Position numbers and translations under genes: made by a program. From contig NZ_JALHLG010000005.1 of the NCBI RefSeq assembly GCF_022832375.1, positions 558,001-622,000 of the forward strand: DNA of 64,000 bases, given 5' to 3'. Below, in pieces: positions 1 through 11,078 of this stretch. Below the pieces are notes generated by a model. It was not told the DNA's origin and searched no databases. It was given only the letters and a program-made list of their open reading frames with translations. Position 1 is the first letter of the stretch. Each line of letters starts with the position of its first letter. The DNA is from Novosphingobium beihaiense (GTDB lineage: Bacteria; Pseudomonadota; Alphaproteobacteria; Sphingomonadales; Sphingomonadaceae).

Positions 1-840
1 GGGCTTGTCGGCAATGCCCGGACCGTCGGCAGGCAGATGGAGCGGCTGGCCCAGGTCCTGCCCCCGGAAGCGGCCCATATTCTCGAAGCGCAGTTGATCC
101 GAATCGTCTCGACCAGTTCGGGCGTAACCGGTGTTGCGCTGGCGATCGCGCTGTTCTTTGCGATCTTCGGTGGCATGCGCGCGGCCAGCGGCATGATCAG
201 CGCCCTCAACATCATCAACGATGAACACGAAACGCGCGGAACGATCGCCCTGTACCTGCGTGAGGCCGCGCTGACCCTGGCAGCCGTGCTGATCGCCCTC
301 ACCGGCGTCCTCTCCGGCGGTGTTTTCGCCTGGCTGCAGACGCATGCCAGCTTCTATCTGGGATCTTCGGCGCAAATGCTGTTCACGGCGCTGACGTGGA
401 TCCTTGCTGTCTGTCTGGGCAGTGGCGGCTTCGCACTGATCATGCGCTATGGGCCGGACCGCCGCCCGGCCAAGTGGCGCTGGCTGGCCCCCGGCGCAGT
501 GCTGGCAACGCTGCTGTGGATCGCCATTTCGTTCGGCTTCTCGCTCTATGTTGCCTACCTCAGCGACTACAACGCGACTTACGGCTCCCTGTCCGCCATT
601 GTTGTGTTCCTGATGTGGCTGTTTCTATCGGCCTATGGCGTTCTGGTGGGCGCGCTGCTCAATGCCGAGATAGAGCGGCAGACCCGGAACGATACCACTG
701 TCGGCCCGCCCCGTCCCCCGGGCGAGCGTGGAGCGGTTCTGGCCGACATTATCGACGACTCCGAACCGTCTCTGGCACAACTGGAAGCCCGCAAGCGCCG
801 CCGCGCGGAAAGGGCCCGCGCCCATACCGGCAAGGCCTGA
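1..840 (+). CDS. YihY/BrkB-family inner-membrane protein (5' end outside window)
   Basis: The reading frame is open from base 1 with no stop before the first ATG at 37, so the gene almost certainly begins upstream and this is a C-terminal part of about 279 residues. The sequence has several long hydrophobic segments, including residues rich in V, A, L and I near the start, a glycine-rich helix and a FLMWLFLS segment, followed by a charged tail rich in Arg, Glu and Ala. Segments such as MWLFLSAYGVLVGALLNAE are typical of the YihY/BrkB family of predicted membrane proteins of uncertain function (once annotated as ribonuclease BN). The family assignment is from recognition; no catalytic role can be given. 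Confidence 0.8.
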   Translation, partial: GLVGNARTVGRQMERLAQVLPPEAAHILEAQLIRIVSTSSGVTGVALAIALFFAIFGGMRAASGMISALNIINDEHETRGTIALYLREAALTLAAVLIALTGVLSGGVFAWLQTHASFYLGSSAQMLFTALTWILAVCLGSGGFALIMRYGPDRRPAKWRWLAPGAVLATLLWIAISFGFSLYVAYLSDYNATYGSLSAIVVFLMWLFLSAYGVLVGALLNAEIERQTRNDTTVGPPRPPGERGAVLADIIDDSEPSLAQLEARKRRRAERARAHTGKA

Positions 841-855
841 CATCAACGCATAACG

Positions 856-1680
856 TCAACGGCGCGAAAGGATCTCCACCGGCTTGCGCCTGGCATCCAG
901 CCTGATCACCAGGTCGGCCCGCGCTGGCATTTCGTTCAGGATATGACGGGTGAGCCGTTCATAATGGGCAATGAACCGTGCGATCTCCGCCTCGCTCATC
1001 ACCGCCCCGCCGCTTCCCTCCGCGGCAGCAAGTTCCTGCTCCTGTTCTAGGCGCCAGCCATGGACTGCCTCGAAACCGGGCGCTTCCAGCAGGACCAGCG
1101 TGTCCAGCCAGGCGAACAGCTCCTGATAAGGGCCTGACAAGGCGTTGTTGGCATATGTGCGCCAGACAGCACCGGTATCCTCGCAGGCTTCAAGGGCATT
1201 GATGGGCTGGCGCAGCGCCGCCTGTTCCTGCGGGCGGGCGCCCACACACCAGCCTTCGAACAGCAGCACATCACAGTCTTGCGGCGCGCGCCGCCAGATG
1301 GCTTCGGGCGCGCGATCATCGCGGGCCTTGTCGAAACGCGGCAGCGCCACAGGTTCGCCTCTGGCCAAGGCCTCGAACACGGACAGACCGAGCGCCACGT
1401 CGTGCGTGCCGGGAACGCCGCGCGTCGCCAGCAGCGGATGAACGCGTTGCGCCAGCGCCTGCCGCTCAGCCCGGGTCAGATAGAGGTCGTCGATCGAAAG
1501 TACGGCGGCGCGCCATCCGGCGTCGGTGCAGGCCTCCAGCACGGCCCGCGCCAGCGTCGTCTTGCCCGATCCTTGCGCACCGCACAGCCCGATGATCACG
1601 AGGCGCTCGCGGGGCTGTGCCAGCGCGGCTTCCACTCTCGCCATGACGGCGGCAACCGCCTGCGGATCAGCCGTGCTCAT
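856..1680 (-). CDS. P-loop kinase, D-glycerate 3-kinase-like
   Basis: A 274-residue protein with an N-terminal Walker A motif (GAQGSGKTTL) preceded by hydrophobic IIGL, and a following SIDDLYLT motif as in the phosphoribulokinase/uridine kinase/GlyK superfamily. The best family match is D-glycerate 3-kinase, which would phosphorylate glycerate in the cytosol; pantothenate-kinase-like or other small-molecule kinases remain possible. I start at the ATG at 1680 because GGAGCGGGA lies just before it; a longer frame to 1827 overlaps the upstream gene and adds sequence unlike the family. It sits 10 bp behind the MEKHLA gene, so the two are probably co-transcribed. Confidence 0.75.
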   Translation of the reverse strand: MSTADPQAVAAVMARVEAALAQPRERLVIIGLCGAQGSGKTTLARAVLEACTDAGWRAAVLSIDDLYLTRAERQALAQRVHPLLATRGVPGTHDVALGLSVFEALARGEPVALPRFDKARDDRAPEAIWRRAPQDCDVLLFEGWCVGARPQEQAALRQPINALEACEDTGAVWRTYANNALSGPYQELFAWLDTLVLLEAPGFEAVHGWRLEQEQELAAAEGSGGAVMSEAEIARFIAHYERLTRHILNEMPARADLVIRLDARRKPVEILSRR

Positions 1681-1690
1681 TCCCGCTCCG

Positions 1691-2152
1691 TCATGGTGTA
1701 AAGCACGCCGCCTGCCCGTGGCGCAGCCCTTCCGCATCCAGAAGGTTCCACACCACGGCAGGGCCGATACGAAACCGGCGTCCGCGGGCGCTGATGCGGA
1801 TGCCGGCATAGTCATCGATAAAGCCATTGGCCGTTACCCGGTCGAGCAAGGCCTGCCGCTCCTCGCGCAGGGGGGCTTCGGCAGACAGGCGCGAAGGCAT
1901 GCCGGTAAAGGCCTTCACATTCGTTTCGAACGCCGCCAGTGCCGTGGCATTGCCGAAGAAAAACACCGGGTCCGCTTCCGTGCCATGGGCGACGATCGCG
2001 CGCGGAGAGGTCCAGAGTGCGGCCACGATGTCCGTGCTCTCTTCAACCAGCGGCCTGCCCAGCAACCGCGCATAGCTATCGGCTATCAGCTTAATTCGCG
2101 CGGCCCGGTCAGGCTCGCGGTAGAGCCGGGGAACCGGCTGCTTTCCATCCAA
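1691..2152 (-). CDS. MEKHLA domain protein
   Basis: A 153-residue protein with the PAS-like MEKHLA domain: a central VFFFGNATALAAFE segment resembles the PAS-type signature 'N.aal..fe', followed by MPSRLSAE and ITARGR-like residues. MEKHLA is a small-molecule sensory-like fold found in plant HD-ZIPIII proteins and as free-standing bacterial proteins; its ligand here is unknown. The frame has no ATG at the start; I use TTG at 2152, with GGGAG about 8 bases upstream. The nearby ATG at 2148 is out of frame. It is the first gene of a two-gene unit with the kinase downstream. Confidence 0.75.
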   Translation of the reverse strand: MDGKQPVPRLYREPDRAARIKLIADSYARLLGRPLVEESTDIVAALWTSPRAIVAHGTEADPVFFFGNATALAAFETNVKAFTGMPSRLSAEAPLREERQALLDRVTANGFIDDYAGIRISARGRRFRIGPAVVWNLLDAEGLRHGQAACFTP

Positions 2153-2308
2153 CTCAACACTCCCGCCTCTGCGTTCCGGCTCCTCCTAGCAAGCAGGCGC
2201 TGGCGATGCGAGCGTGAGCGGATATGGGCATGGACTTGCGGGTACCGGCAATCGCGCTTGCCCGTGCCTGTTCCTCAGCCCCCCGCGTCCGGCAGGCATT
2301 TCCGCGCC

Positions 2309-2343
2309 GGGCTGATCCCGGTTATCGTGCCAGCGATCAGCCC
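2309..2343. repeat. Inverted repeat between divergent genes
   Basis: Perfect 9-bp arms GGGCTGATC (2309-2317) and GATCAGCCC (2335-2343) around a 17-base centre, in the 290-bp gap between the MEKHLA gene (leftward) and the SDR gene (rightward). It may be an operator for the divergent promoters or just a structured RNA element; nothing in the sequence decides. Confidence 0.4.
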
Positions 2344-2442
2344 GAGCGGCAGTTGAAGCAGGGCCCCCTCCCCGCGTAGCTATCGCACACGGTTTTGGGG
2401 CTGGACGCTGCGCATCGGGCCCGAGAGAGGAAGGACGACAAG

Positions 2443-3279
2443 ATGAGTGATGTTCTCGGCTACAAGGGCAAGCGCGTAATCGTCAGCGGCTGCTTTTCGG
2501 GCATGGGTGAAGCGACCGCCAAGTTGCTGGTCGAACTCGGCGCCGAAGTGCATGGCTTCGACTTCAAGGAAAGCAGCGTGCCGATGGCCTCCTTCACGCA
2601 GATCGACCTGCGCGATCCGGCCACCATCGAAGCGGCCGTGGCCGGTGTCGGCGGCAAGGTGGATGCCCTGTTCAACTGCGCGGGCCTGCCCGGCGGTGGC
2701 GGTTTCCCCGCGATGGACGTGATGAAAGTGAACTTCCTCGGCACCCGCCACCTGACCGAACAGGTCGTTCCGCTGATGGACGGCAAGGGCGCGATCGTTT
2801 CTATCGCCTCGACCGGCGGTCTGGGCTGGAGCCGCCGCATCCCGGTCCATATGCAGCTGCTGATGACGCAGGGCTTCCAGGCCGGGCTCGACTGGTGCGA
2901 TGCGAACATGGATCAGGTTTCCGAAGGCTATGCCTTCTCCAAGGAAGCCGTGATCGTCTGGACCCAGTTCATGGGCGCCCAGCTCATCAAGAAGGGCATC
3001 CGCATCAATTGCTCGCTGCCCTCGCCCACCCAGACGCCGATGATGAAGACGTTCCACGAGACTTCGGGCAAGGATGTGGTCGATGCCGCCGCCGAGCCGC
3101 TCGGCCGCTACACCACGCCGGAAGAACAGGCCGGTCCGCTGGTGCTGATCAACTCGGACCTTGCCAGCGTCGTCAACGGCATTGTGATGCCGGTGGACGG
3201 CGGCTTCATGGGCGGTCTTGCCACCGGCCAGGTGGACATCTCCAAGATGATGAGCGCAGGCAAGAAGCAGGACGCCTGA
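2443..3279 (+). CDS. SDR-family NAD(P)-dependent oxidoreductase
   Basis: A 278-residue classical short-chain dehydrogenase. The cofactor motif is present in the form SGCFSGMG (about residues 14-21), followed by an acidic GFDF at the end of the second strand that favours NAD(H), an NCAG motif, a serine in SIASTGG and the catalytic Tyr/Lys in GYAFSKEA. A longer-than-usual loop between the Ser and the Tyr (about 40 residues, containing HMQLLMTQGFQ) resembles the hydroxysteroid/carveol dehydrogenase subgroup, so an alcohol or steroid-like substrate is plausible but unproven. The start at 2443 follows a GAGAGAGGAAGG ribosome-binding site. A strong terminator follows. Confidence 0.85.
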   Translation: MSDVLGYKGKRVIVSGCFSGMGEATAKLLVELGAEVHGFDFKESSVPMASFTQIDLRDPATIEAAVAGVGGKVDALFNCAGLPGGGGFPAMDVMKVNFLGTRHLTEQVVPLMDGKGAIVSIASTGGLGWSRRIPVHMQLLMTQGFQAGLDWCDANMDQVSEGYAFSKEAVIVWTQFMGAQLIKKGIRINCSLPSPTQTPMMKTFHETSGKDVVDAAAEPLGRYTTPEEQAGPLVLINSDLASVVNGIVMPVDGGFMGGLATGQVDISKMMSAGKKQDA

Positions 3280-3307
3280 GGGCGCACGGCCCGGTTGGGA
3301 AAATGAC

Positions 3308-3333
3308 AGGGCGGGCTCGGAAGGGCCCGCCCT
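3308..3333 (+). terminator. Rho-independent terminator after SDR gene
   Basis: Arms GGGCGGGC (3309-3316) and GCCCGCCC (3325-3332) form a hairpin with an 8-base loop, extended by an A-T pair and followed by TTCTTGC, 30 bp after the SDR stop codon. Confidence 0.75.
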
Positions 3334-3379
3334 TCTTGCATCCGGGGATTGGGCCAGAGTGGAGGCAAAGCACTGTTGC

Positions 3380-3422
3380 ATCACAATGTGATTTCAATGT
3401 ACGGGATGCACATCAAAATGTG
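3380..3422. promoter_or_regulatory. Two ATGTG-type dyads in the ribB leader
   Basis: ATCAC-AAT-GTGAT (3380-3392) and CACAT-CAAA-ATGTG (3409-3422) are two inverted repeats sharing an ATGTGA half-site, both within 50 bp upstream of the ribBA-like start codon at 3431; a third half-site (CAATGTGAT) lies just inside the gene at about 3445-3453. This looks like a protein-binding operator region. No FMN riboswitch can fit in the short gap. Confidence 0.5.
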
Positions 3423-3430
3423 AAAGTGAT

Positions 3431-4750
<1,320 letters not shown>

Positions 4751-4751
4751 C

Positions 4752-5174
4752 ATGGCCCGCTTCCTCATTGTCGAGGCCCGCTTTTACGATCACCTCAACG
4801 ATATGCTCGTTTCCGGGGCGAAGGCCGCACTCAAGGCGGAGGGGCACAAGGCCGATGTGATCACCGTGCCCGGCGCGCTGGAAATTCCCGGCGCCATCTC
4901 GCTGGCCGATGCCAGCGGAGACTATGACGGCTACGTCGCCATCGGCGTCGTCATCCGGGGCGAGACCTATCACTTCGAGATCGTTGCGGGCGAAAGTGCC
5001 CGCGGGGTCATGGCACTGACCATGGACGGCATTGCCATCGGCAACGGCATCCTTACCGTGGAGAACGAGGCGCAGGCTCTGGTCCGCGCCGATCCGGCAC
5101 AGAAGGACAAGGGCGGCGAGGCGGCGAAGGCCGCGATCGCCCTGCTCGAATTGAGGGAGAAATTCGGTGGCTGA
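4752..5174 (+). CDS. ribH: 6,7-dimethyl-8-ribityllumazine synthase
   Basis: A 140-residue lumazine synthase, which condenses 5-amino-6-ribitylaminouracil with dihydroxybutanone phosphate in the penultimate step of riboflavin synthesis. Recognisable elements are [11 protein letters not shown], the [12 protein letters not shown] segment containing the catalytic-region His, and [13 protein letters not shown]. The ATG at 4752 follows the ribB stop by one base (GGAGAAAACTGACATG, with GGAG as the ribosome-binding site). The end overlaps the next gene by 8 bp. Its uracil substrate is also a precursor for the F420 genes at 18.7-24 kb. Confidence 0.93.
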   Translation: MARFLIVEARFYDHLNDMLVSGAKAALKAEGHKADVITVPGALEIPGAISLADASGDYDGYVAIGVVIRGETYHFEIVAGESARGVMALTMDGIAIGNGILTVENEAQALVRADPAQKDKGGEAAKAAIALLELREKFGG

Positions 5175-6120
5175 CATATCTGGCGATCATCCGGCCCTGG
5201 CAGGCATTCCGCTGGTACTCGGCGGCAACGTCTTCGGCTGGACGATCGGCAGGGATACCAGCTTCGCGGTGCTCGATGCGTTCTACGAGGCGGGCGGGCG
5301 CATGATCGACACGGCCGAGGGCTATTCCAACTGGGTTCCCGGCAACAAGGGCGGCGAGTCCGAGGCGATCATCGGCGAATGGATGGAAAGCCGGGGTGTG
5401 CGTGAGGACATGCGGATCGGCACCAAGACCGGCCAGGGCGGCGCTCCCGGTGCACTGGATCCTGCTAAAGTCAGGCAAGCGCTGGAAGGCTCGCTGGAAC
5501 GCCTGCGCACCGACTATGTCGATCTGTACTATGCCCACCGCGACGATGGCACCACGCCGCTGGAGGAAGTCGCCGGTGTCTATGGCGAGATCTTCCGGGC
5601 AGGAAAGGCCCGCGAACTGGGAGCATCGAACTACAGCGCCGCCCGCCTTGCCGAAGTGCTGGCGACGGCGGACAGGCTGGGTGCCCGCCCCTTCTCGGTC
5701 CTGCAGCCGCTCTACAATCTGGTGGAGCGCAAAGAATACGAAGGCCCGCTTCAGGACGCATGCCTGAGCCACGGAATCGCGGTTCTGCCTTACTACGGCC
5801 TGGCAGCGGGCTTTCTGACCGGAAAGTACAACAGCGCCGCGGACTGGGCCGGATCAAGCCGAGCCTTTTCGCTCGATGAAACGGCCGCCCATGGGGGCTG
5901 GAGCGTTCTGGCTGCCTTGCGGGAAATTGCCGGTGAACTGGGAACGGCCCCGGCGCAGGCCGCGCTGGCATGGCTTCGGGCCCGGCCGGGCATCGCCGCC
6001 CCTATCGCCAGCGCCACCACGCCAGAACAAGTCACCACTCTTATCGAGGCCACGCACCTGAACCTTGCGCCCGCGCAAATCGATCGGCTTGACCGGGCTC
6101 AGCACCAGGGGGCCGCATAG
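5167..6120 (+). CDS. Aldo/keto reductase
   Basis: A 317-residue NADPH-dependent aldo/keto reductase of the TIM-barrel family. The catalytic residues are visible: Asp and Tyr in [11 protein letters not shown] (about 41-51), Lys in IGTKTG and His in LYYAHRDD. The C-terminal [12 protein letters not shown] segment matches the cofactor-binding region. The start is GTG at 5167, overlapping the last 8 bases of ribH, with AGGGAGAAATTC inside ribH as ribosome-binding site, so translation is coupled. The substrate is unknown; position behind ribH does not by itself imply a role in riboflavin synthesis. Confidence 0.88.
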   Translation: MADISGDHPALAGIPLVLGGNVFGWTIGRDTSFAVLDAFYEAGGRMIDTAEGYSNWVPGNKGGESEAIIGEWMESRGVREDMRIGTKTGQGGAPGALDPAKVRQALEGSLERLRTDYVDLYYAHRDDGTTPLEEVAGVYGEIFRAGKARELGASNYSAARLAEVLATADRLGARPFSVLQPLYNLVERKEYEGPLQDACLSHGIAVLPYYGLAAGFLTGKYNSAADWAGSSRAFSLDETAAHGGWSVLAALREIAGELGTAPAQAALAWLRARPGIAAPIASATTPEQVTTLIEATHLNLAPAQIDRLDRAQHQGAA

Positions 6121-6731
6121 CCCCCGGCCTTCCGTTGACCAAATGCGGATACTGATTGCCGCAGGGAACAACGGCCCCGTGCGCTTCAATTTGTTCCAGG
6201 CCCGAACAGACCGTATCAATCGATTTCAAATCAACAGGCCAGCACTGACTGAAAATAACAGATGCCGATTTCGTTCGGATATGGATATTACAAGCCGTTT
6301 ATATGGATTAAACAAGAATAGCACTCGGCCGAAGTATTGCCCTCAATACAGAAAGCGTATGGGGCAGAGTCTCCCCACCGAGGATGGACAAAGCCGGTAA
6401 GCTTACGGCTGCCACTTCAATTGCCGAAGAGCTTGAAACCACCCCTGTCACCGGGGCCGCTGTTCTCCGGCGCCGAGACCGGCGCTGCCATACAGACCTT
6501 GTGCGAGCGGCATGAACCGCCTCGCATTCTCTCCGATGCGGAGTAAACTTGGCAAGACGGCTCTTCTTGTGACTGACAATACTTAAAGCGTGGCAGTCAA
6601 TAGCAGTCGAGATGAAAACCAGATCACTGCATCTGAATACGGCTTCGGCCGGTCTGCCGATAAACGTTGGGGACAAGCTGCACGTTTCGAAATCGAACCA
6701 CGATGCAGCCAGGCAGTGGTGATTCTAGTCG
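6121..6731. other. 610-bp non-coding gap
   Basis: This stretch is visibly more AT-rich than its neighbours (for example 6230-6320). I see no convincing coding frame, tRNA or terminator. A 43-codon frame starting at ATG 6384 (MDKAGKLTAATSIAEELE...) has no support beyond being open. It may hold the promoter of the winged-helix gene and remnants of lost genes. Confidence 0.5.
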
Positions 6732-7295
6732 ATGAACAGTGCTGGTCAGTTGATGCGTAACAGAGCAAAAGCCATCCGCCTCATCGGCGTTGCAAACGAA
6801 CTTCTCGCTGTCGCCCGCGAACTGGAAATCGGAGAGAGTGCTGCAGTCTCCTCCTACCTCTTTACCGGAGAGGAGCGCGGAGCGGCCAACGGCTCCGCCA
6901 CCGCGCAGGACCACCCGATCTGGGTGGAACTGGCCCGCCAGACATATGGCGACCGGCGGCGGCGCACCAAGATTTTTGATTCGGACAGCCTGTTCGGGGA
7001 ACCGGCCTGGGACATCCTGCTGGATCTGTTTATCGCCGCCAAGGAACGCCGCCGCGTCTCCGTCACCAGCGCCTGCATCGGCTCGGCGGTTCCCTCCACC
7101 ACGGCGCTGCGGTGGATCACGATCCTGGAAAGAGACGGATTTCTGGCCCGCGAAGCCGATCCCGGCGATGCCCGCCGGGTCTACGTCAAACTGAGCGCGC
7201 GGGGATATTCCGCCATGCTCGAATACTTCGCCTCCGCGTCCCGTTCCGTCGTGCTGCTCGATGATGCCACCGTGCAAGCCGTAGCCGCGCGATAG
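6732..7295 (+). CDS. Winged-helix (MarR-like) transcriptional regulator
   Basis: A 187-residue cytosolic protein whose C-terminal half (about residues 95-165) reads as a winged helix: VTSACIGSAVPSTTALRWI is a recognition-helix pattern and LAREADPGDARRVYVKLSARG is the beta-wing with the D..D.R pattern of MarR regulators. The N-terminal half carries an IRLIGVANELLAVARELE helix that may mediate dimerisation. Neither ATG (6732 or 6753) has a clear ribosome-binding site, so the start is uncertain. It stands alone, facing a bidirectional terminator; target genes cannot be inferred. Confidence 0.75.
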   Translation: MNSAGQLMRNRAKAIRLIGVANELLAVARELEIGESAAVSSYLFTGEERGAANGSATAQDHPIWVELARQTYGDRRRRTKIFDSDSLFGEPAWDILLDLFIAAKERRRVSVTSACIGSAVPSTTALRWITILERDGFLAREADPGDARRVYVKLSARGYSAMLEYFASASRSVVLLDDATVQAVAAR

Positions 7296-7362
7296 GTTCG
7301 CGCACGACCCGGTCTTCTCTCCGCAGGGGAGATTGTGTTTGGGACGAAGCCCGGAGACGAAC

Positions 7363-7401
7363 GGGCGGCCGGCACTCCACCCCCCCTTGTGCCGGCCGCC
7401 C
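7363..7401. terminator. Bidirectional terminator between wHTH gene and cysQ
   Basis: Perfect 12-bp arms GGGCGGCCGGCA (7363-7374) and TGCCGGCCGCCC (7390-7401) separated by a 15-base pyrimidine-rich loop, midway between convergent stop codons at 7295 and 7423. Confidence 0.65.
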
Positions 7402-7422
7402 GCAATCGTCGATGCCCTTCGC

Positions 7423-8160
7423 TCAGAGAAAGGCCTTCACCTTTTCGAGCACCACATCCGCATGCTCTTTGCGGCAGATCAGCAGGTCGGGCATGTACAC
7501 GTCCTGCTGGTTGTAGACGAGCGGGCTGCCGTCGATGCGCGAGGCATGAAGCCCCCAGCCCAGCGCGACCGCAGCCGGCGCCATGCTGTCCCACTCGTAC
7601 TGACCGCCAGAGTGCAGATAGATATCCGCCTCGCCGCGCAGGATCGCCATGGCCTTGGCACCGGCCGAGCCCATCGGGACGAGTTCGCCGCCGATCGCCT
7701 CGCAAACACCAGTGGCTTCCTTGGCCGGGCGCGTGCGGCTGACGACCATGCGCAGCTTCTCGGGCGCTGCCGGGACTTCTCCCGGCTGGTCCGAACGCAG
7801 CACCACATCAAGCCCCGGCAGCGCGACAGCACCGAGCGCCGGAACGCCGTTCACCGCCATGCCGACATGGACGGCCCAGTCGGTGCGCTCCTCGCCATAT
7901 TCGCGGGTGCCATCGACCGGATCGACGATCCACACCCGCTCTTTGGCGAGACGTTCCGCATTGTCCTTCTCCTCTTCGGAGAGAAGACCATCCTCGGCGC
8001 GCTGCTGGCGCAGCGCGTGAACGAGGAACTGGTTCGCGGTCTGGTCTCCGGCCTTACCGAGGGATTTGCCCTCGAACATGCCCGATGCCCGCACCTGCAG
8101 CAGGATCTTGCCCGCCTGTTCGGCCAGATGGGCCGCGAGATCGCCGTCTGTCATGCTCAT
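7423..8160 (-). CDS. cysQ: 3'(2'),5'-bisphosphate nucleotidase
   Basis: A 245-residue inositol-monophosphatase-fold enzyme. Metal-binding motifs are present: SEEE (about 60-63), WIVDPVDGTREY (about 77-88) and the C-terminal EWDSMAPAAV. CysQ dephosphorylates 3'-phosphoadenosine 5'-phosphate (PAP), the by-product of PAPS-using enzymes. The ATG overlaps the cysNC stop by one base (TGATG), the third gene of a cysD-cysNC-cysQ operon, which supports the assignment over a generic inositol phosphatase. Confidence 0.9.
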   Translation of the reverse strand: MSMTDGDLAAHLAEQAGKILLQVRASGMFEGKSLGKAGDQTANQFLVHALRQQRAEDGLLSEEEKDNAERLAKERVWIVDPVDGTREYGEERTDWAVHVGMAVNGVPALGAVALPGLDVVLRSDQPGEVPAAPEKLRMVVSRTRPAKEATGVCEAIGGELVPMGSAGAKAMAILRGEADIYLHSGGQYEWDSMAPAAVALGWGLHASRIDGSPLVYNQQDVYMPDLLICRKEHADVVLEKVKAFL

Positions 8161-10088
8161 CAGGAATCCCCCAGCAGAGCATCGACGATGAGGTTGGCGG
8201 CCTCTTCGGGCGACACCGCAGTGGTATCGATCCGGATTTCCGGATTGCGCGGCGCTTCATAAGGGCTGTCGATCCCGGTGAAGTTCTTCAGCTCGCCCGA
8301 GCGGGCCTTCTTGTAGAGGCCCTTGACGTCGCGCGCCTCGGCCACCTTCAGCGGCGTGTCGATGAACACCTCGAAGAACTCGCCTTCGGGCAGCATCGAG
8401 CGCACCATCTCGCGGTCCGCCTGGAACGGCGAGATGAAGGCGGTGATCACGATGAGCCCCGCGTCCGCCATCAGCTTCGAGACTTCGCCGACGCGGCGGA
8501 TGTTCTCGATCCGGTCGGACTCGGTGAAGCCCAGATCCTTGTTGAGGCCGTGGCGCACGTTGTCGCCATCGAGCAGGAAGGTGTGCCGGTTCATCCGGTG
8601 CAGCTTCTTCTCGACAAGGTTGGCGATGGTCGACTTGCCCGAGCCCGAAAGCCCCGTGAACCACAGCACGGCAGGCTGCTGGTTCTTGAGCCCCGCATGC
8701 TGCTTGCGACCGATATCGAGCGCCTGCCAGTGCACGTTCTGCGAACGGCGCAGGCTGAAGTTCAGCATGCCCGCCGCCACCGTGGCATTGGTCATCTTGT
8801 CGATCAGGATGAAGCCGCCCAGCGCACGGTTATCGGCATAGGGCTCGAACACGACCTGCTTGTCGGTCGCGATCTCGGCCACGCCGATGGCGTTGAGCTC
8901 CAGCGTCTTGGCGGCGAGGTGCTCCATGGTGTTGACGTTGACTTCGTACTTCGGTTCCTGAACCGTCGCCGAAACCATCTGCGTGCCCAGCTTGAGCCAA
9001 TAGGCGCGGCCGGGAACCATGGCATCGTCCGCCATCCACACCAGCGTGGCTTCGAACTGGTCGGCGGTCTGCGGCGGATTGTCGGCCACTGAAATCACCG
9101 AGCCGCGCGAGCAGTCGATCTCGTCCTCGAAGCAGACGGTGACGGACTGGCCGGCTCCGGCCTCGTCCAGCTCGCCGTCGAAGGTCACGATCTTGCTGAC
9201 CGTGCTGGTCTTGCCCGAGGGCAGCACGCGGATCTTGTCGCCCGGCTTTACTTCGCCCGTGGCGATCAGCCCGGAGAACCCGCGGAAGTCGAGGTTCGGG
9301 CGGTTCACCCATTGCACCGGCATGCGGAACGGCTTTTCGGCATCGGCCGAGCTGAGCACTTCCACCGTTTCCAGATGATCCACCAGCGTCGGCCCCTTGT
9401 ACCAGGGGGTGTTTTCCGAAGGCTTGGTGATGTTGTCGCCCTTGAAGCCGGAGATCGGCATCGCCGTGAAGCTTTCGATCCCGATCGAGCTGGCGAACTC
9501 GGTGTAGTCCGCCACGATCTTGTCGAAGACCTCCTGCTTGTAATCAACAAGGTCCATCTTGTTCACGGCCAGGACGATATTCTTCACGCCCAGCAGGTGG
9601 CAGATGTAGCTGTGACGGCGGGTCTGGACGAGCACGCCCTTGCGCGCGTCAATCAGGATCACCGCGAGGTCGGCGGTCGAGGCGCCCGTCACCATGTTGC
9701 GGGTGTACTGTTCGTGGCCCGGGCAGTCCGCGACGATGAACTTGCGCTTCTCGGTGTTGAAGAAGCGATAGGCCACATCGATGGTGATGCCCTGCTCGCG
9801 CTCGGCAGCGAGGCCGTCGACCAGCAGCGCGAAGTCGATGTCCTGCCCCTGCGTGCCGACCTTCTTCGAATCCGAAGTGAGGGCATCGAGCTGGTCCTCG
9901 AAGATCATCTTCGAATCGTAGAGCAAGCGGCCGATCAGCGTGGACTTGCCGTCATCGACACTGCCGCAGGTGATGAAGCGCAGCATCGTCTTGTGCTCGT
10001 GCTGCTCCAGATAGGCGTCGATGTCCTTTGAGATCAGCTCGTCGACGACGTAGACGGGTTCTTCGGTCTGGGTGGTTGCCTCGGTCAT
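8160..10088 (-). CDS. cysNC: Bifunctional sulfate adenylyltransferase subunit 1/adenylylsulfate kinase
   Basis: A 642-residue fusion. The N-terminal part is the CysN GTPase of ATP sulfurylase, with GSVDDGKST (G1), DCPGHEQY (G3) and NKMD (G4), followed by EF-Tu-like beta-barrel domains. The C-terminal part from about residue 455 is APS kinase (CysC) with its own P-loop GLSGSGKST and [10 protein letters not shown]. Together with CysD it converts sulfate to APS and then PAPS in the cytosol. It overlaps cysD and cysQ by one base on either side, so the three are translationally coupled. Fusion of CysN and CysC is common in alphaproteobacteria. Confidence 0.96.
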   Translation of the reverse strand: MTEATTQTEEPVYVVDELISKDIDAYLEQHEHKTMLRFITCGSVDDGKSTLIGRLLYDSKMIFEDQLDALTSDSKKVGTQGQDIDFALLVDGLAAEREQGITIDVAYRFFNTEKRKFIVADCPGHEQYTRNMVTGASTADLAVILIDARKGVLVQTRRHSYICHLLGVKNIVLAVNKMDLVDYKQEVFDKIVADYTEFASSIGIESFTAMPISGFKGDNITKPSENTPWYKGPTLVDHLETVEVLSSADAEKPFRMPVQWVNRPNLDFRGFSGLIATGEVKPGDKIRVLPSGKTSTVSKIVTFDGELDEAGAGQSVTVCFEDEIDCSRGSVISVADNPPQTADQFEATLVWMADDAMVPGRAYWLKLGTQMVSATVQEPKYEVNVNTMEHLAAKTLELNAIGVAEIATDKQVVFEPYADNRALGGFILIDKMTNATVAAGMLNFSLRRSQNVHWQALDIGRKQHAGLKNQQPAVLWFTGLSGSGKSTIANLVEKKLHRMNRHTFLLDGDNVRHGLNKDLGFTESDRIENIRRVGEVSKLMADAGLIVITAFISPFQADREMVRSMLPEGEFFEVFIDTPLKVAEARDVKGLYKKARSGELKNFTGIDSPYEAPRNPEIRIDTTAVSPEEAANLIVDALLGDS

Positions 10089-10990
10089 CAGAAGTACCCC
10101 TGCTGCTTCTTGACTTCCATGCCAGCACCGCCGGCATCCTTGTCGATAGCGCGGCCCTGCCGCTCGGACGTGGTGGTGAGCAGGGTTTCCTGAATCACCT
10201 CGGGGAGGGTCTTGGCGGTACTTTCCACTGCGCCGGTCAGCGGGTAGCAGCCCAGCGTGCGGAAGCGCACCGAGCGCATCACCGGCTTTTCGCCAGGCTT
10301 CAACGGGAAGCGGTCGTCATCGACCATGACCAGCATGCCGTCGCGCTCCACGGTCGGGCGCTCGTCGGCGAAGTAGAGCGGGACGATCGGAATGTCGTTG
10401 AGGTGGATGTACTGCCACACGTCGAGCTCGGTCCAGTTCGAGATCGGGAAGACGCGGATCGATTCGCCCTTGGCCTTGCGGGCATTGTAGAGGTTCCACA
10501 GCTCGGGGCGCTGGTTCTTCGGATCCCACCCGTGCGACTGCGTGCGGAACGAGAAGATGCGCTCCTTGGCGCGGCTCTTCTCTTCGTCACGGCGGGCACC
10601 GCCGAACGCAGCATCGAAGCCATACTTGTCGAGCGCCTGCTTGAGGCCTTCGGTCTTCCACATGTCGGTGTGGAGCGAGCCGTGGTCGAACGGGTTGATG
10701 CCCTTCTCGGCCGCTTCCGGGTTGTGATAGACCAGCAGGTCCATGCCCGAGAGCTCGGCCATCTTGTCGCGCAAGTCGTACATCGCCCGGAATTTCCACG
10801 TGGTATCGACGTGGAGCAGCGGAAACGGCGGCGGCGAAGGATAGAAGGCCTTACGGGCAAGGTGCAGCATGACGGCGCTGTCCTTGCCGACCGAGTAGAG
10901 CATCACCGGCTTTTCAGCTTCGGCGACGACTTCCCGGATGATGTGGATGCTTTCAGCCTCCAGCCTCTCAAGGTGTGTCAGGGTTTTCAT
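10088..10990 (-). CDS. cysD: Sulfate adenylyltransferase subunit 2
   Basis: A 300-residue ATP-pyrophosphatase-fold protein, the catalytic small subunit of ATP sulfurylase that partners CysN. The PP-loop [14 protein letters not shown] lies at about residues 33-46, and [14 protein letters not shown] and the arginine-rich [15 protein letters not shown] are typical of CysD. It heads the cysD-cysNC-cysQ unit. Upstream is a divergent LuxR-type regulator and a 16-bp palindrome. Confidence 0.96.
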   Translation of the reverse strand: MKTLTHLERLEAESIHIIREVVAEAEKPVMLYSVGKDSAVMLHLARKAFYPSPPPFPLLHVDTTWKFRAMYDLRDKMAELSGMDLLVYHNPEAAEKGINPFDHGSLHTDMWKTEGLKQALDKYGFDAAFGGARRDEEKSRAKERIFSFRTQSHGWDPKNQRPELWNLYNARKAKGESIRVFPISNWTELDVWQYIHLNDIPIVPLYFADERPTVERDGMLVMVDDDRFPLKPGEKPVMRSVRFRTLGCYPLTGAVESTAKTLPEVIQETLLTTTSERQGRAIDKDAGGAGMEVKKQQGYF

Positions 10991-11062
10991 GAAACATCCC
11001 TTTTTTGTTTAGTCCCGATTTTCGGGTCGCGAATCTCTTTGCAGGGATGACATTTTCAAAAA

Positions 11063-11078
11063 CCTCCCATATGGGAGG
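11063..11078. promoter_or_regulatory. 16-bp perfect palindrome in cysD-luxR intergenic region
   Basis: CCTCCCATATGGGAGG is its own reverse complement and lies 2 bp before the ATG of the LuxR-type gene (11081) and 72 bp upstream of cysD. The right arm contains the only purine-rich Shine-Dalgarno-like sequence for that gene, so a protein bound to the palindrome, or a hairpin in the mRNA, would block translation or transcription. Confidence 0.55.

Noticed and set aside
3334-3430. FMN riboswitch before ribB
   Set aside because: Fewer than 100 bases are available and none of the RFN-element motifs occur; the dyads point to protein control.
6308-6676. Possible 122-residue reverse-strand gene in the 6.1-6.7 kb gap
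   Set aside because: No ribosome-binding site, no recognised domain and mixed composition; treated as non-coding.
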